This document shows positions 46,979 to 56,406 of a stretch of DNA of 64,000 nucleotides, in pieces. The stretch is from contig NZ_LZDE01000342.1 in assembly GCF_002009015.1 (NCBI RefSeq), positions 1-64,000 of the forward strand, written 5' to 3'. The position numbers and the translations under genes were made by a program. Each line of letters starts with the position of its first letter. The stretch's first letter is position 1. The notes beneath the pieces are model-generated. The model had not been told where the DNA came from and ran no database searches. It saw nothing but the letters and a program-made list of their open reading frames with translations. This DNA comes from Microbulbifer mangrovi. Its GTDB lineage: Bacteria; Pseudomonadota; Gammaproteobacteria; Pseudomonadales; Cellvibrionaceae.

Positions 46979-49633
46979 ATGCCCGCAACCGCAGCTAAAA
47001 CCGCCAAGCCCGAACACACACCGATGATGCAGCAATATTTGCGTATCAAGGCGGAGCATCCCCAGGAGCTGGTGTTCTACCGCATGGGAGACTTCTACGA
47101 GCTGTTCTATGACGATGCCAAGCGCGCGGCGGAGCTGCTGGATGTGACCCTGACCGCCCGCGGCAAATCCGGTGGGCAACCGATTCCCATGGCCGGCATT
47201 CCCTACCACGCGGCCGAGGGCTATCTGGCGCGGCTGATCAAGGCCGGCGTCTCCGTGGCCATTGTCGAACAGATTGGCGATCCTGCCACCAGCAAGGGGC
47301 CCGTGGAGCGCAAGGTAGTGCGTATCGTGACTCCAGGCACCGTCACCGACGAGGCGCTGCTGAACGAGCGTCGGGACAACCTGCTGGCCTCCGCGGTGCT
47401 GGTGGGCGACCACTTTGGCCTGGCCCTGCTGGATGTGGGCACCGGGTACTTCGCAGTGCAGGAAGTGGATACCCTGGAAGCTCTGGTAGAACAGATCCAG
47501 CGCTTCAGCCCTACCGAATTGCTGGTATCGGAAGACCTCAGCCTCCCCGCTGAAATCGAACGCCGCGCGGGCCTGCGCCGCCGTGCGCCCTGGGAGTTCG
47601 ACCTGGAAAGCGCCCTGCGTCTGCTCAATCGCCAGTTTGGCACCCTGGACCTGGAGGCATTCGGCTGCAGCCATATGCACGCGGCGCTATCCGCCGCTGG
47701 CTGCCTGTTGCAGTATGCGCGCGATACCCAGCGCACAGACCTGCCCCATATCCGCACCCTGCGCACCGAGCGCAGCGAAGATACCGTGGCCCTGGACCCC
47801 GCCAGCCGCCGCAACCTGGAAATCGATACCAACCTGAACGGCGGCGACGACAATACGCTGCTGTCAGTTTTCGACGCCTGTAAGACCGCCATGGGCAGCC
47901 GCCTGCTGCGCCGCTGGCTGAACAATCCCCTGCGCAACTTGAATACGCTGCAGCAACGCCAGCAGGCGATTGCCGCGTTGATTAGCGACTACCGCTTCGA
48001 GCCTCTGCGCGAAGCACTCAAGCCCATCGGCGATATGGAGCGGATTCTCGGCCGCCTGGCGCTGCGCTCCGCACGCCCGCGAGACCTGTCGCGTCTGGGT
48101 ATGTCGCTGGCCCAGTTCCCGGAACTGCAGCGCCAGCTCAGCGAAACCGATGCCGCCCTGCTCGGCCAATTGAGCAGCGAGATGGGGCAGTGGCCGGAAA
48201 CCGTGGAGCTGCTCCAGCGCGCGCTGGTAGAAAATCCGCCGGTGGTAATCCGCGAAGGCGGTGTGATTGCGGAGGGCTTTGACGAGGAACTGGATGAGCT
48301 GCGCGGGATCAGTGAGAACGCCGGGGATTATCTGGTACAGCTGGAGTTGCGGGAGAAAGAGCGCACCGGTATCCCCACCCTGAAGGTCGGCTACAACCGG
48401 GTGCACGGCTACTTTATTGAAATCAGCCGCGGACAGAGTGACAAGGCACCGGCCGACTATATCCGTCGCCAGACTCTAAAAAATGCCGAGCGCTTTATTA
48501 CCCCGGAACTGAAAGAGTTTGAAGACAAGGCGCTTTCCGCCAAGAGTCGCGCACTGGCCCGGGAAAAATTCCTCTACGAGGAGCTGATCACCACCCTCAA
48601 TGAACATCTGGCCGCACTGCAGACGGCCGCCGCCGCAGTATCCCAGTTGGACGTACTGGCGAATATGGCCGAGCGCGCCGACCAGCTGCGCCTCAGCCAA
48701 CCCGAACTGTCCGAACAACCCGGCATTCACGTGGAAGGCGGTCGCCATCCGGTGGTGGAGCAGGTTCTGGACGACCCGTTTGTGGCCAACGACATCGATC
48801 TGCACGAGTCCCGTCGCATGCTCGTCATTACCGGCCCGAATATGGGCGGTAAGTCGACCTATATGCGACAGACCGCGCTGATTGCCCTGCTCGCCCATTG
48901 CGGCAGTTTTGTGCCCGCGGACAGTGCCCGTATCGGCCTGCTGGACCGGATCTTTACCCGTATCGGCAGTGCCGACGACCTGGCCGGTGGGCGCTCCACT
49001 TTTATGGTGGAGATGACGGAGACCGCGAATATCCTGCGTAACGCCAGTGAGCACAGCCTGATCCTGATGGATGAGATCGGCCGCGGTACCAGTACCTACG
49101 ACGGCCTTTCCCTGGCCTGGGCATGCGCCCACTTCCTGGCCGACCGGGTGCGCGCTTTTACCCTGTTCGCCACCCACTATTTCGAGCTGACGGAGCTGCC
49201 CGACCAGTGTCCCGACGCAGCCAATATCCACCTGAATGCCACCGAGCACGGGGATTCCATCGTGTTCCTGCATCGTATTCAGGAAGGTCCCGCATCCAAG
49301 AGTTACGGCCTGCAGGTGGCCAAGCTGGCCGGGATCCCGCAGGAAGTGCTGGAAGAAGCCAAGGCCCGCCTGGCCGCGCTGGAAGCGGGAAACACCACCC
49401 GCGACTCGGGCCCGGGCGCACCCGCGCAGCCGTCGGCAAACGAGCCGCCCCCTCAACCCGTTCCGCCAGTAAAGGCCCCAGCTACGCAAACAAAGACCGC
49501 GGCTCCGGCACAGGTGGACCTGTTCGGCAGCGCACCACATCCGGCAGTGGAGGCCCTGGAATCTCTGGACCCGGACGATATGACACCGCGCCAGGCACTG
49601 GAACAGCTCTACGCTCTGCGCAAACTGTTATAA
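46979..49633 (+). CDS. mutS: DNA mismatch repair protein MutS
   Basis: Recognises mismatches and recruits MutL. 884 residues. The mismatch-reading motif GDFYELF (F39, E41, as Phe36/Glu38 of E. coli) is near the N-terminus. The connector and lever domains follow. The ATPase has Walker [14 protein letters not shown] (about residue 619), the Q/D loops [18 protein letters not shown] and Walker [17 protein letters not shown]. The C-terminus has a Pro/Ala/Gln linker and a PALxxL-type tetramerisation helix ([19 protein letters not shown]). I chose ATG 46979, which gives the conserved start; upstream codons lack similarity. fdxA follows, as in Pseudomonas. Confidence 0.97.
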   Translation: MPATAAKTAKPEHTPMMQQYLRIKAEHPQELVFYRMGDFYELFYDDAKRAAELLDVTLTARGKSGGQPIPMAGIPYHAAEGYLARLIKAGVSVAIVEQIGDPATSKGPVERKVVRIVTPGTVTDEALLNERRDNLLASAVLVGDHFGLALLDVGTGYFAVQEVDTLEALVEQIQRFSPTELLVSEDLSLPAEIERRAGLRRRAPWEFDLESALRLLNRQFGTLDLEAFGCSHMHAALSAAGCLLQYARDTQRTDLPHIRTLRTERSEDTVALDPASRRNLEIDTNLNGGDDNTLLSVFDACKTAMGSRLLRRWLNNPLRNLNTLQQRQQAIAALISDYRFEPLREALKPIGDMERILGRLALRSARPRDLSRLGMSLAQFPELQRQLSETDAALLGQLSSEMGQWPETVELLQRALVENPPVVIREGGVIAEGFDEELDELRGISENAGDYLVQLELREKERTGIPTLKVGYNRVHGYFIEISRGQSDKAPADYIRRQTLKNAERFITPELKEFEDKALSAKSRALAREKFLYEELITTLNEHLAALQTAAAAVSQLDVLANMAERADQLRLSQPELSEQPGIHVEGGRHPVVEQVLDDPFVANDIDLHESRRMLVITGPNMGGKSTYMRQTALIALLAHCGSFVPADSARIGLLDRIFTRIGSADDLAGGRSTFMVEMTETANILRNASEHSLILMDEIGRGTSTYDGLSLAWACAHFLADRVRAFTLFATHYFELTELPDQCPDAANIHLNATEHGDSIVFLHRIQEGPASKSYGLQVAKLAGIPQEVLEEAKARLAALEAGNTTRDSGPGAPAQPSANEPPPQPVPPVKAPATQTKTAAPAQVDLFGSAPHPAVEALESLDPDDMTPRQALEQLYALRKLL

Positions 49634-49775
49634 GCACCCAACCAATTCGACTCAAAAGCCACTACAATTCGCGCCAGTTATTGCTAAAATCCGCAGCTTT
49701 CAAGAATGAGGTCAGGTTCCGGCATACGGAGCCGACCGGGCAGCGGAAACGCATCAGCATTATCGAGGGACAAGC

Positions 49776-50099
49776 ATGACATTCGTAATTGGGGAAAACT
49801 GCATCAAGTGCAAATACACCGACTGTGTGGAAGTTTGCCCGGTAGACTGCTTCTACGAAGGCCCCAACTTCCTGGTGATCCACCCGGACGAGTGTATCGA
49901 CTGTGCACTGTGCGAGCCTGAGTGCCCTGCCAATGCCATCTTCTCGGAAGATGAGGTACCGGACGATCAGCAGGAATATATCGAGCTGAACGCGGAGCTG
50001 TCGGAGGTATGGCCGAATATCACCGAGAAGAAAGATCCCCTGCCGGATGCAGAGGAATGGGATGGGAAAACCGGCAAGCTGGAGATGCTGGAACGCTGA
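49776..50099 (+). CDS. fdxA: Seven-iron ferredoxin FdxA
   Basis: 107-residue [3Fe-4S][4Fe-4S] ferredoxin of the Azotobacter FdI type. The cysteine pattern is complete: C9, C17 and C50 for the 3Fe cluster, C21, C40, C43 and C46 for the 4Fe cluster, with extra C12 and C25 as in FdI. The acidic C-terminal tail (residues 57-107) is typical. GAGGGA lies before the ATG. It carries low-potential electrons and is linked to redox stress in relatives. It follows mutS, with a strong terminator 30 bp behind it. Confidence 0.96.
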   Translation: MTFVIGENCIKCKYTDCVEVCPVDCFYEGPNFLVIHPDECIDCALCEPECPANAIFSEDEVPDDQQEYIELNAELSEVWPNITEKKDPLPDAEEWDGKTGKLEMLER

Positions 50100-50130
50100 G
50101 CGAGTCTTTGCACGCCCCACAGAAGAAATT

Positions 50131-50159
50131 GAAAAACCGCCCTCCTGGGCGGTTTTTTT
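50131..50159 (+). terminator. Terminator of fdxA
   Basis: CCGCCC-TCCT-GGGCGG stem with flanking A run and seven T, 30 bp after fdxA. Confidence 0.93.
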
Positions 50160-50341
50160 ATGTGTGGTCGCTTTTCATCTATACGGTGTTGCCCAAACAC
50201 CAGACTAAGAGCTAAGAGACTTGCGCATGGCCAACGCCCCAACACTTGTCCGCCGAAAACGATAAATAGCGCGCCAAATAGACGAATATTATTCAATATT
50301 TAGCATCTAGCATGAATAATTCTTGACGATAGGAAAATCAA

Positions 50342-50356
50342 TAAATATTTTATTCC
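50342..50356. promoter_or_regulatory. Palindrome upstream of the second TonB-dependent receptor
   Basis: TAAATA-TTT-TATTCC matches 10 of 12 arm positions of the locus consensus, 61 bp upstream of the receptor start. No clear partner at 32-33 bp is visible. GAATATTATTC at 50284-50294 is palindromic but has a one-base centre and so does not fit. Confidence 0.5.
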
Positions 50357-50416
50357 TCGCGACAACGCTGTCTTTCAGTCGTCAATAACTCAATAACAAA
50401 TGCGCGAGGGATAAAG

Positions 50417-53065
50417 ATGCTCAAGCTCAGTCGAGCCATTCAATCTGCTAACCATTCTCTTATTCGCCTGGGCTCATTGAGCGCTCTGGCCATTGCTTCC
50501 ACCGGAGCGCTGGCACAAAGCAGCAATGAGGGCCTGGAGGAAGTGGTTGTTACCGGGATTCGGGCCAGCCTGGAACAGAATATCGATATGAAACGCGACG
50601 CCGATTCAGTGGTGGATGCGATTACTGCCGAGGATATCGGCAAGTTCCCGGATAAAAACGTGGCCGAAGCGCTGCAACGTGTACCCGGCGTATCCATCGA
50701 CCGCGATTTCGGTGAAGGCGAGAACGTTTCCATTCGCGGTACCGACTCTTCCCTGAACATGACCCTCCTGAATGGCCAGACGGTTGCCACTTCCCAGTGG
50801 AAGGTGCTGAGTGCACTGTCTCGCGGCTTTAATTACGCCATGCTGCCATCCGACCTGATCGCCAGTGCCGAGGTGTACAAGACGCCCCAGGCAGATATCG
50901 ATGAAGGCTCTGTAGGCGGTACCGTTATGCTGCGTACCCGCAAGCCACTGGACCTGGATTCCGGCACCGCATCGGTGAGCCTGGAAAACCAGTACAGCGA
51001 GTTACCGGATGTTTGGGATCCCTCCGGTTCGGCATTTGCTTCGTGGAAAAACGACGCTGGCACATTCGGCGTACTGGGAGCGGTGGTATTTCAGGATCGC
51101 TCGGTTGAGCGTCATGGTGCCGAGGTACTGGGGAACTATATCCCCACCAATGCACAGGATACCGGTGACGAAGTGTACGTGCCCTGGGGACTGGGGTCCG
51201 CCCTATTCCAGCAGCAGCGGGAGCGCCGAGGCATTGATTTGAATCTGCAATATGCGCCGAATGAGCAGTTCGACGTGACTCTCCACTACCTCGCCTCCGA
51301 ACTGGGCGCTTCCAATGTGAACCAGAATTTCCTACCACTGTCCCGCAATGCGGTACGCGATGGTGGCACCAACACCCAGGTTAACAGCAACGTGGTGACA
51401 TCGTCCGATATCGATGGCGCACTTGCCGGTGGTCACGTCGCATACGATGTGATTTATCGCGATGGTTCCAGCATGGATACAGATGTTCTGGATCTCGAAG
51501 CCAACTACGATCTGGGTTTTGTTCGCCTGCATGGGCAAGCCGGTCGCACCACCTCGGAGGGCAATGCCAATGACTGGTTCTACGAGTGGTTCAATCAGGC
51601 AAATGATGGCCGTGTCGACTGGACCTATACCAACAACGGTCGTCCCAGCGCCAGCTTCGATGATAGTGCCTGGATTACCAATCCCGCTGACGAGCTGGTG
51701 TTAAACGGTTACTTCGAGTCGCAGATCACCATGACTGACGAGGAGGCCTATGCCCAGATTGATGCCGAGTTCGACATTGAAGGGGGCCCATTCAACCTGA
51801 TCAAGGTGGGTTACAAAACCCGCGACCGCGACACCGGGCAAGACCGAATTCGCACCTACGCTTCCAATTTGGGCGCGGACGGTAACGATGCGTACTTCGG
51901 TACTGCAGCGGACTTCTGGAGCGGCGCCCTGGTCAGTGGCCTGCACGGTGAAACCGGCTTTGGGCCATCGGCTTACTTCGACCCGGATCGCAGCAAGCTG
52001 AATGCGTATTTCGATGCACTGCCCAATTGTGCAGCTGGCAGCACGGAAATCTGCTCAAACCGCGATACGACCTGGTACCCGTCCATTTTCGATATCAATG
52101 AAAAAGTAAATGCACTGTATGTGAAAGCGGACTTTGCCGATGATGCCACAGGCCTGCGCGGTAATGTTGGCGTGCGTTACGTAACCACAGACACCACTGC
52201 CGGTGCCTGGAGTTTCTCTGAAGATCAGGGAGAATATACCTACGATGAAGTTAAAGCGGAGTACTCTGACGTACTGCCAAGCCTGAACCTGGCCTGGGAT
52301 GCCAGCGACGATGTAGTATTGCGATTCGCCGCGGCCAAAGTAATCGCGCGACCGAGCCCGAGCCAGCTGACCTCCTCTGTATCACTGACTCCAGAAACAA
52401 GTTCTGGCTCTGGTGGCAACCCGGAGCTGGAGCCTTATCGCGCTACCCAGTTCGACTTCGGTGCCGAGTGGTATTTCACCGATGGCGCCATGGTGGCGGC
52501 AACAATGTTCACCAAACAGATTGACGACTATATCTTCGATGAAATCCGGGCGGAGCAGGTTATCAGTCCTGACGGTGTGGTGCAGATCGATTCCATGCGC
52601 AGGCCACAAAATGGCCCCAGTGTGGACTTGAGCGGTCTGGAAGCCCAGCTTCAGTACACTTTCGATAATGGCTTTGGTCTGGTGGGTAACTATACCTATA
52701 CCGACGTCAGTGACGCAGAAACCCAGAGTGGGCCCGTTACCCTTCCGGGCAACAGTGAGAACATGTTCAACATCAGTGGTTTCTACGAGAACGAACTGTT
52801 CAGCGCGCGTCTCGCGTACAACTACCGCTCGGAATTCTTCCGCGCGAAAACTTCATTTGGCAGTCTGTATCGCGACGAGCAAACTTCACTGGATGCCCAG
52901 TTCAGCTACTACGTTAATGAAAAGCTGAGCCTGCGCGCCGAGGCACTCAACCTCACCAATGAGACCGTCAGTGATATCTTCGAACTGGATGGCGGTCCCA
53001 CCCTGCAGGGTAGCGAATGGGAAAATGGCCGTCGATTCTTCCTCGGGGCCAATTACAAGTTCTAA
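50417..53065 (+). CDS. TonB-dependent receptor, Xanthomonas/Caulobacter (oligosaccharide) type
   Basis: Outer-membrane receptor of 882 residues. A signal peptide ends in STGALAQ, followed by TonB box EEVVVTGIRASLEQ. The plug signature DAITAEDIGKFPDKNVAEAL with RVPGVSIDRDFGEGE defines the family TIGRFAMs calls TonB-Xanth-Caul. VYKTPQADIDEGSVGGTV ends the plug, and the barrel finishes in ENGRRFFLGANYKF with terminal Phe. Members of this family in Xanthomonas and Caulobacter import oligosaccharides, including GlcNAc-containing ones. A copy of the locus palindrome upstream suggests glycan or muropeptide uptake here. GAGGGA is seven bases before the ATG. Confidence 0.94.
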   Translation: MLKLSRAIQSANHSLIRLGSLSALAIASTGALAQSSNEGLEEVVVTGIRASLEQNIDMKRDADSVVDAITAEDIGKFPDKNVAEALQRVPGVSIDRDFGEGENVSIRGTDSSLNMTLLNGQTVATSQWKVLSALSRGFNYAMLPSDLIASAEVYKTPQADIDEGSVGGTVMLRTRKPLDLDSGTASVSLENQYSELPDVWDPSGSAFASWKNDAGTFGVLGAVVFQDRSVERHGAEVLGNYIPTNAQDTGDEVYVPWGLGSALFQQQRERRGIDLNLQYAPNEQFDVTLHYLASELGASNVNQNFLPLSRNAVRDGGTNTQVNSNVVTSSDIDGALAGGHVAYDVIYRDGSSMDTDVLDLEANYDLGFVRLHGQAGRTTSEGNANDWFYEWFNQANDGRVDWTYTNNGRPSASFDDSAWITNPADELVLNGYFESQITMTDEEAYAQIDAEFDIEGGPFNLIKVGYKTRDRDTGQDRIRTYASNLGADGNDAYFGTAADFWSGALVSGLHGETGFGPSAYFDPDRSKLNAYFDALPNCAAGSTEICSNRDTTWYPSIFDINEKVNALYVKADFADDATGLRGNVGVRYVTTDTTAGAWSFSEDQGEYTYDEVKAEYSDVLPSLNLAWDASDDVVLRFAAAKVIARPSPSQLTSSVSLTPETSSGSGGNPELEPYRATQFDFGAEWYFTDGAMVAATMFTKQIDDYIFDEIRAEQVISPDGVVQIDSMRRPQNGPSVDLSGLEAQLQYTFDNGFGLVGNYTYTDVSDAETQSGPVTLPGNSENMFNISGFYENELFSARLAYNYRSEFFRAKTSFGSLYRDEQTSLDAQFSYYVNEKLSLRAEALNLTNETVSDIFELDGGPTLQGSEWENGRRFFLGANYKF

Positions 53066-53138
53066 GGATGTTTCCCTTCTTGGCGACGGGCTGAATTACA
53101 GCCCGGCGCCCCATGTTCGTCCTCGCACTGTCTCTCTT

Positions 53139-53166
53139 GCCGGCACCTTTGTGCCGGCCTTTTTTA
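53139..53166 (+). terminator. Terminator of the second receptor gene
   Basis: GCCGGCAC-CTTT-GTGCCGGC stem followed by six T, 74 bp after the receptor stop. An upstream GGGCTG/CAGCCC hairpin near 53085-53105 lacks a T run. Confidence 0.9.
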
Positions 53167-53295
53167 GCAACGCTGGTCAAGTGCCATCGTTGCTACCTCA
53201 ATCCAATACTTCATGTCGTTTTGAGCATACGATCGCGGGGGTATTTAAACAGAACTACATTGCTACCTTTTGCCAGAAGCAGTCGTCAGTTCTGA

Positions 53296-53820
53296 TCAAT
53301 CAGAGGGCAACGAAAGGAATGCAGCGGTCCGACTTACTTCAGAGGCCAGGCCCGCTACTGCCAACGCCTCGATGATTTCCGCATCGCTGGCTCCCTCTTT
53401 TCTCGCCATATCGATCACCTCACCTGCGTGATCATGAGGGCGGTTGTTCGCATGTCGAGCCACTTCGAGCAGTGCATGATTTTTGGGGTCAAAGTGTGCG
53501 TGATCCGGGTCCGTGCGTATTTTCAACACTTCTCGCGGATCCACGCCGAATTTCTCCAGCGTCGCGCTGTGTAGTGCAATTCCATAATCACTATGCTCAT
53601 CCGCCGCCACCATAAGCGCGATCCCCTCCTTCAACCTTGGCGACAGTGCACCGGTCAGCATCACATGCTGGTATCTCTCCCACAGCAGGGTCAGTATCGT
53701 CGGGTTGTTGGCACAGGCCCGGAATATCCCCGGTACCATTCCCAGCGTGGTTCGGATGTCATCCAAAACTGCGCTAACCCGCTCCTCCACGGGCATTTCC
53801 AATAATGGCATATGGCTCAT
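53296..53820 (-). CDS. Carboxymuconolactone-decarboxylase/AhpD-fold protein without CxxC
   Basis: 174-residue all-helical protein of the CMD family. The core reads SPRLKEGIALMVAADEHSDY then GIALHSATLEKFGVD. In peroxidase-type members the equivalent stretch is CxxCxxxH; here both cysteines are replaced (S-D-Y-G before IALH), while the His remains. It is therefore probably not an AhpD-like peroxidase. It could be a decarboxylase-like or structural relative. GGAGG lies six bases before ATG 53820. It is divergent from dinB with 83 bp between. Function unknown. Confidence 0.85.
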   Translation of the reverse strand: MSHMPLLEMPVEERVSAVLDDIRTTLGMVPGIFRACANNPTILTLLWERYQHVMLTGALSPRLKEGIALMVAADEHSDYGIALHSATLEKFGVDPREVLKIRTDPDHAHFDPKNHALLEVARHANNRPHDHAGEVIDMARKEGASDAEIIEALAVAGLASEVSRTAAFLSLPSD

Positions 53821-53886
53821 GGTGCACCTCCAAGATAGAGCGACCTACACAAGTTCATCGATTAGAGCGTGGCCTGAGGTCAAATA

Positions 53887-53902
53887 CTGGATATAATCAC
53901 AG
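53887..53902. promoter_or_regulatory. LexA (SOS) box at dinB
   Basis: CTG-GATATAATCA-CAG fits the CTG-N10-CAG LexA rule within TACTGGATATAATCACAGCA. It contains a perfect -10 hexamer TATAAT (53892-53897) and ends one base before the dinB ATG, so LexA would occlude the promoter itself. Confidence 0.85.
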
Positions 53903-53903
53903 C

Positions 53904-54986
53904 ATGCGGAAAATCATCCATTGCGACTGCGACTGCTTCTACGCCTCGGTAGAAATGCGGGACGACCCCAATCTCCGGGGGCGCCCGGTTGCCGTGGGCG
54001 GCGCCAGCGACCGCAGAGGGGTGATATCCACCTGTAACTACGAGGCGCGCAGCTTTGGTGTACGCTCGGCGATGCCGACTTCCCAAGCCAAAAAGCTCTG
54101 TCCTGACCTGATTGTAGTGCCGGGTAACATGAAAAAATATCGGGAAGTCAGCGCGCAAATTCGGGAAATTTTTCTTTCCTATACCGATCTGATAGAACCC
54201 CTTTCCCTGGATGAGGCCTATCTGGATGTCAGCAACAGTGCTCACTGCAACGGCAGCGCAACCCTGATCGCCCAAGAGATCCGCGCCCGCGTCCATCGGG
54301 AACTGGGAATTACCATCTCTGCGGGTGTCGCCCCCAATAAGTTTCTCGCAAAAATTGCCAGTGACTGGCAAAAACCGGATGGACTGACAGTCATTCACCC
54401 CGACTCGGTGGAAGACTTTGTCCTGCGCTTACCGGTGAAGAAGATTCACGGCGTCGGCCGCGTCACCGCAGAAAAAATGCACCGCCAGGGAATCCACAAC
54501 TGCAGCGATTTGCGGCGCTACAGCCTGGTTGAACTGGTGCAGAAATACGGCAAGTTTGGCAATCGTCTGTATCAGCTCTGCCGGGGTGTCGACGACAGGG
54601 CGGTTAGCGGCGACGGCTCGCGCAAGAGCGTCAGTGTGGAACACACGTTTACTGAAGACCTGAAAAATCTCGACGACTGGCAAGAACAGATGACCCATCT
54701 TTTCGGACGACTTCAGGAGCGTATGGAAAAACTGGGCGACCGCTATGAAATCAGTGCCGCCATCATCAAGGTCAAGTACAACGACTTCACCCAGTCTACC
54801 CAGGAGCGCAGCAGTCGATCCGCACGCATCAGCGAATTCAAACAACTGTTGCAACAAAGTTGGGACAAGCGCAGCGATCCCATTCGTCTGCTCGGGGTGG
54901 GCGTAAAACTCAAGGATTTACGCGCCGATTTGGGACCGGAGCAATTGCCACTGCCATTCCGGGGGCAACCCCCACCGACCACCTGA
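53904..54986 (+). CDS. dinB: DNA polymerase IV (DinB)
   Basis: Y-family translesion polymerase of 360 residues. Catalytic acidic residues are D8 (MRKIIHCDCDCFYASVEM) and the DE pair in LSLDEAYLDVS near 103-104. The steric-gate position 13 is Tyr, where E. coli has Phe. The little-finger domain and a C-terminal beta-clamp motif (QLPLPF, about residue 350) are present. ATG 53904 matches the family N-terminus. Its LexA box ends one base upstream and the -10 box sits so close that transcription probably begins at the start codon. The mRNA would then be leaderless, consistent with no ribosome site. Confidence 0.95.
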   Translation: MRKIIHCDCDCFYASVEMRDDPNLRGRPVAVGGASDRRGVISTCNYEARSFGVRSAMPTSQAKKLCPDLIVVPGNMKKYREVSAQIREIFLSYTDLIEPLSLDEAYLDVSNSAHCNGSATLIAQEIRARVHRELGITISAGVAPNKFLAKIASDWQKPDGLTVIHPDSVEDFVLRLPVKKIHGVGRVTAEKMHRQGIHNCSDLRRYSLVELVQKYGKFGNRLYQLCRGVDDRAVSGDGSRKSVSVEHTFTEDLKNLDDWQEQMTHLFGRLQERMEKLGDRYEISAAIIKVKYNDFTQSTQERSSRSARISEFKQLLQQSWDKRSDPIRLLGVGVKLKDLRADLGPEQLPLPFRGQPPPTT

Positions 54987-55166
54987 TACTCCTCACTTGT
55001 GAGACTAGTGTTGCGCCCAAGCGGGTTAATCGTTGACCAGTTCAGAAGCTTGTTGCGCCAGATTATGCGCAATATTGCACCCGGAACCTTTGCGCGTTCT
55101 GCTGGTCATGCGGCCTCGGGCTATACTCCCATCACGGTCTCGAAAGCAGTTCCAGTCACTATCTAT

Positions 55167-55505
55167 ATGAAGCGTGTAGTCCCGAGTTCCCTGGTGGTCT
55201 GGTTTCTGAACTATGCCCGCAGGCTAAAACATCCACAATTATTCAAGTGGATCTGCGCGCTGTTCCTGATTGACCTGATCATTCCCGACCTGATCCCGTT
55301 TGTTGACGAAATCCTGTTGGGCCTGGCCACACTCTTTCTGGCCTCGTGGAAGAAACGCGGTAACGCACCGGAAAATACCAGCGAAAGTGCTGCGGAAACA
55401 CAAAGTAGCGAAAATAGAAGGGAAAAAGTCGTAACCGGTCACGCAGAAAAAATGAATGACCAAGAAAACAATTCGACATCCCACGACGGACACGATAAAC
55501 ACTGA
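55167..55505 (+). CDS. Small DUF6116-like membrane protein
   Basis: 112-residue protein. The conserved part is VVWFLNYARRLKHPQLFKWI followed by a hydrophobic stretch (CALFLIDLIIPDLIPFVDEILLG, one or two membrane passes) and ASWKKR. It closely follows the pattern of small gammaproteobacterial proteins annotated DUF6116. The C-terminal 45 residues are hydrophilic, acidic and His/Asn/Ser-rich (ending SHDGHDKH) and look disordered. An open frame extends upstream to 54999 but without similarity. ATG 55167 has no strong ribosome site. Function unknown. Confidence 0.75.
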   Translation: MKRVVPSSLVVWFLNYARRLKHPQLFKWICALFLIDLIIPDLIPFVDEILLGLATLFLASWKKRGNAPENTSESAAETQSSENRREKVVTGHAEKMNDQENNSTSHDGHDKH

Positions 55506-55663
55506 GCAAAATAGGAAGTTCGCACCTTGCCGGTAATAGGCAGGGCGAAATGACGTTAACGGATAATTTACTCGTTTAACGAAGTACTCCTGGCAAGGAA
55601 GTGCCCAGGAGATGTACAACCGGGTAAGTGACTATGGGAAATAAAGCCAAGGAGGCCAATCCC

Positions 55664-56404
55664 ATGTTTGCGGATAAGTTGTGCATTCTCAGTGACGAAG
55701 AACTGGTAAGTCGCTATTGCGATACGCGCGATCACAAGGCTTTCCAGGAAATCTACCTTCGCTACAAAGACGAGCTGTTTCGCTACTGCGCTCAGATGGT
55801 GCCCCATCGCTGCACACAGCTGATGGAAGCGTTCTGGAGTGTATTCCTGGACACGCCGCCTGAGCTGCAACGGAGACGCCTGAAAAACTGGCTATATATC
55901 CGCCTGAACCGATTACTGTGCACACCAGACAAAGATACCCCCGATACAGACAACCGTTCAGATGATTCCGCCCGTGCTCACGGCGATGCGCTGCACAGCG
56001 CCCTGAAAGGATCCGATGTACTGAGGGCGATCCAGCAACTCCCCAGAATGCAGCGCAATGTTTTTCTGCTGTTCACCGAATGCGGCCTATCCCTGGCTAC
56101 GGTCGCGGATATCGAAGGCACTACCCTTGCGCATTGCCGGGCGATACTGGAAGAAAGCCGCAACAGTATCGAACATGCTCTCTATGGCAGCGCCCGTAAA
56201 CCTTGGAAATCTGCAGCTACCCTGGCGAAGGAAGCCGAGGCGCGAGCAGCCGAAGAGAATGCCAACAACAAGGCCACAGAGGAGCGGGTCGACAAGAAGC
56301 AAACCGGGCCCCAAAAGCCCCGCGTCACACTTCCCTGGGGGAAAACATCGAAAGTTGCAGCAGCCTCCCCCGCTACTGCTGATCGTTCTGTAGAGGTAGC
56401 TTGA
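55664..56404 (+). CDS. Sigma-70 (ECF-like) RNA polymerase sigma factor
   Basis: 246-residue protein. Region 2 resembles ECF sigma factors (LSDEELVSRYCDTRDHKAFQ, then EIYLRYKDELFRYCAQMVPH). Region 4 is the helix-turn-helix segment LRAIQQLPRMQRNVFLLFTE with LATVADIEGTTLAHCRAILE. A charged C-terminal extension of about 60 residues (Glu/Lys/Ala-rich, then TLPWGKTSK) is unusual. ATG 55664 is chosen because AAGGAGG lies eight bases upstream; a GTG at 55628 is in frame. The next gene starts two bases after the stop and encodes a small membrane protein that may be its anti-sigma partner. Target promoters unknown. Confidence 0.8.
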   Translation: MFADKLCILSDEELVSRYCDTRDHKAFQEIYLRYKDELFRYCAQMVPHRCTQLMEAFWSVFLDTPPELQRRRLKNWLYIRLNRLLCTPDKDTPDTDNRSDDSARAHGDALHSALKGSDVLRAIQQLPRMQRNVFLLFTECGLSLATVADIEGTTLAHCRAILEESRNSIEHALYGSARKPWKSAATLAKEAEARAAEENANNKATEERVDKKQTGPQKPRVTLPWGKTSKVAAASPATADRSVEVA

Positions 56405-56406
56405 AC

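Noticed and set aside
50284-50294. GAATATTATTC as another copy of the locus operator
   Set aside because: The arms match but the centre is one base rather than three, which would put the half-sites on different faces. The site at 50342 fits better.
53805-53903. Upstream extension of dinB
   Set aside because: The extra codons overlap the divergent gene's leader, the LexA box and the -10 box. The conserved N-terminus begins at 53904.
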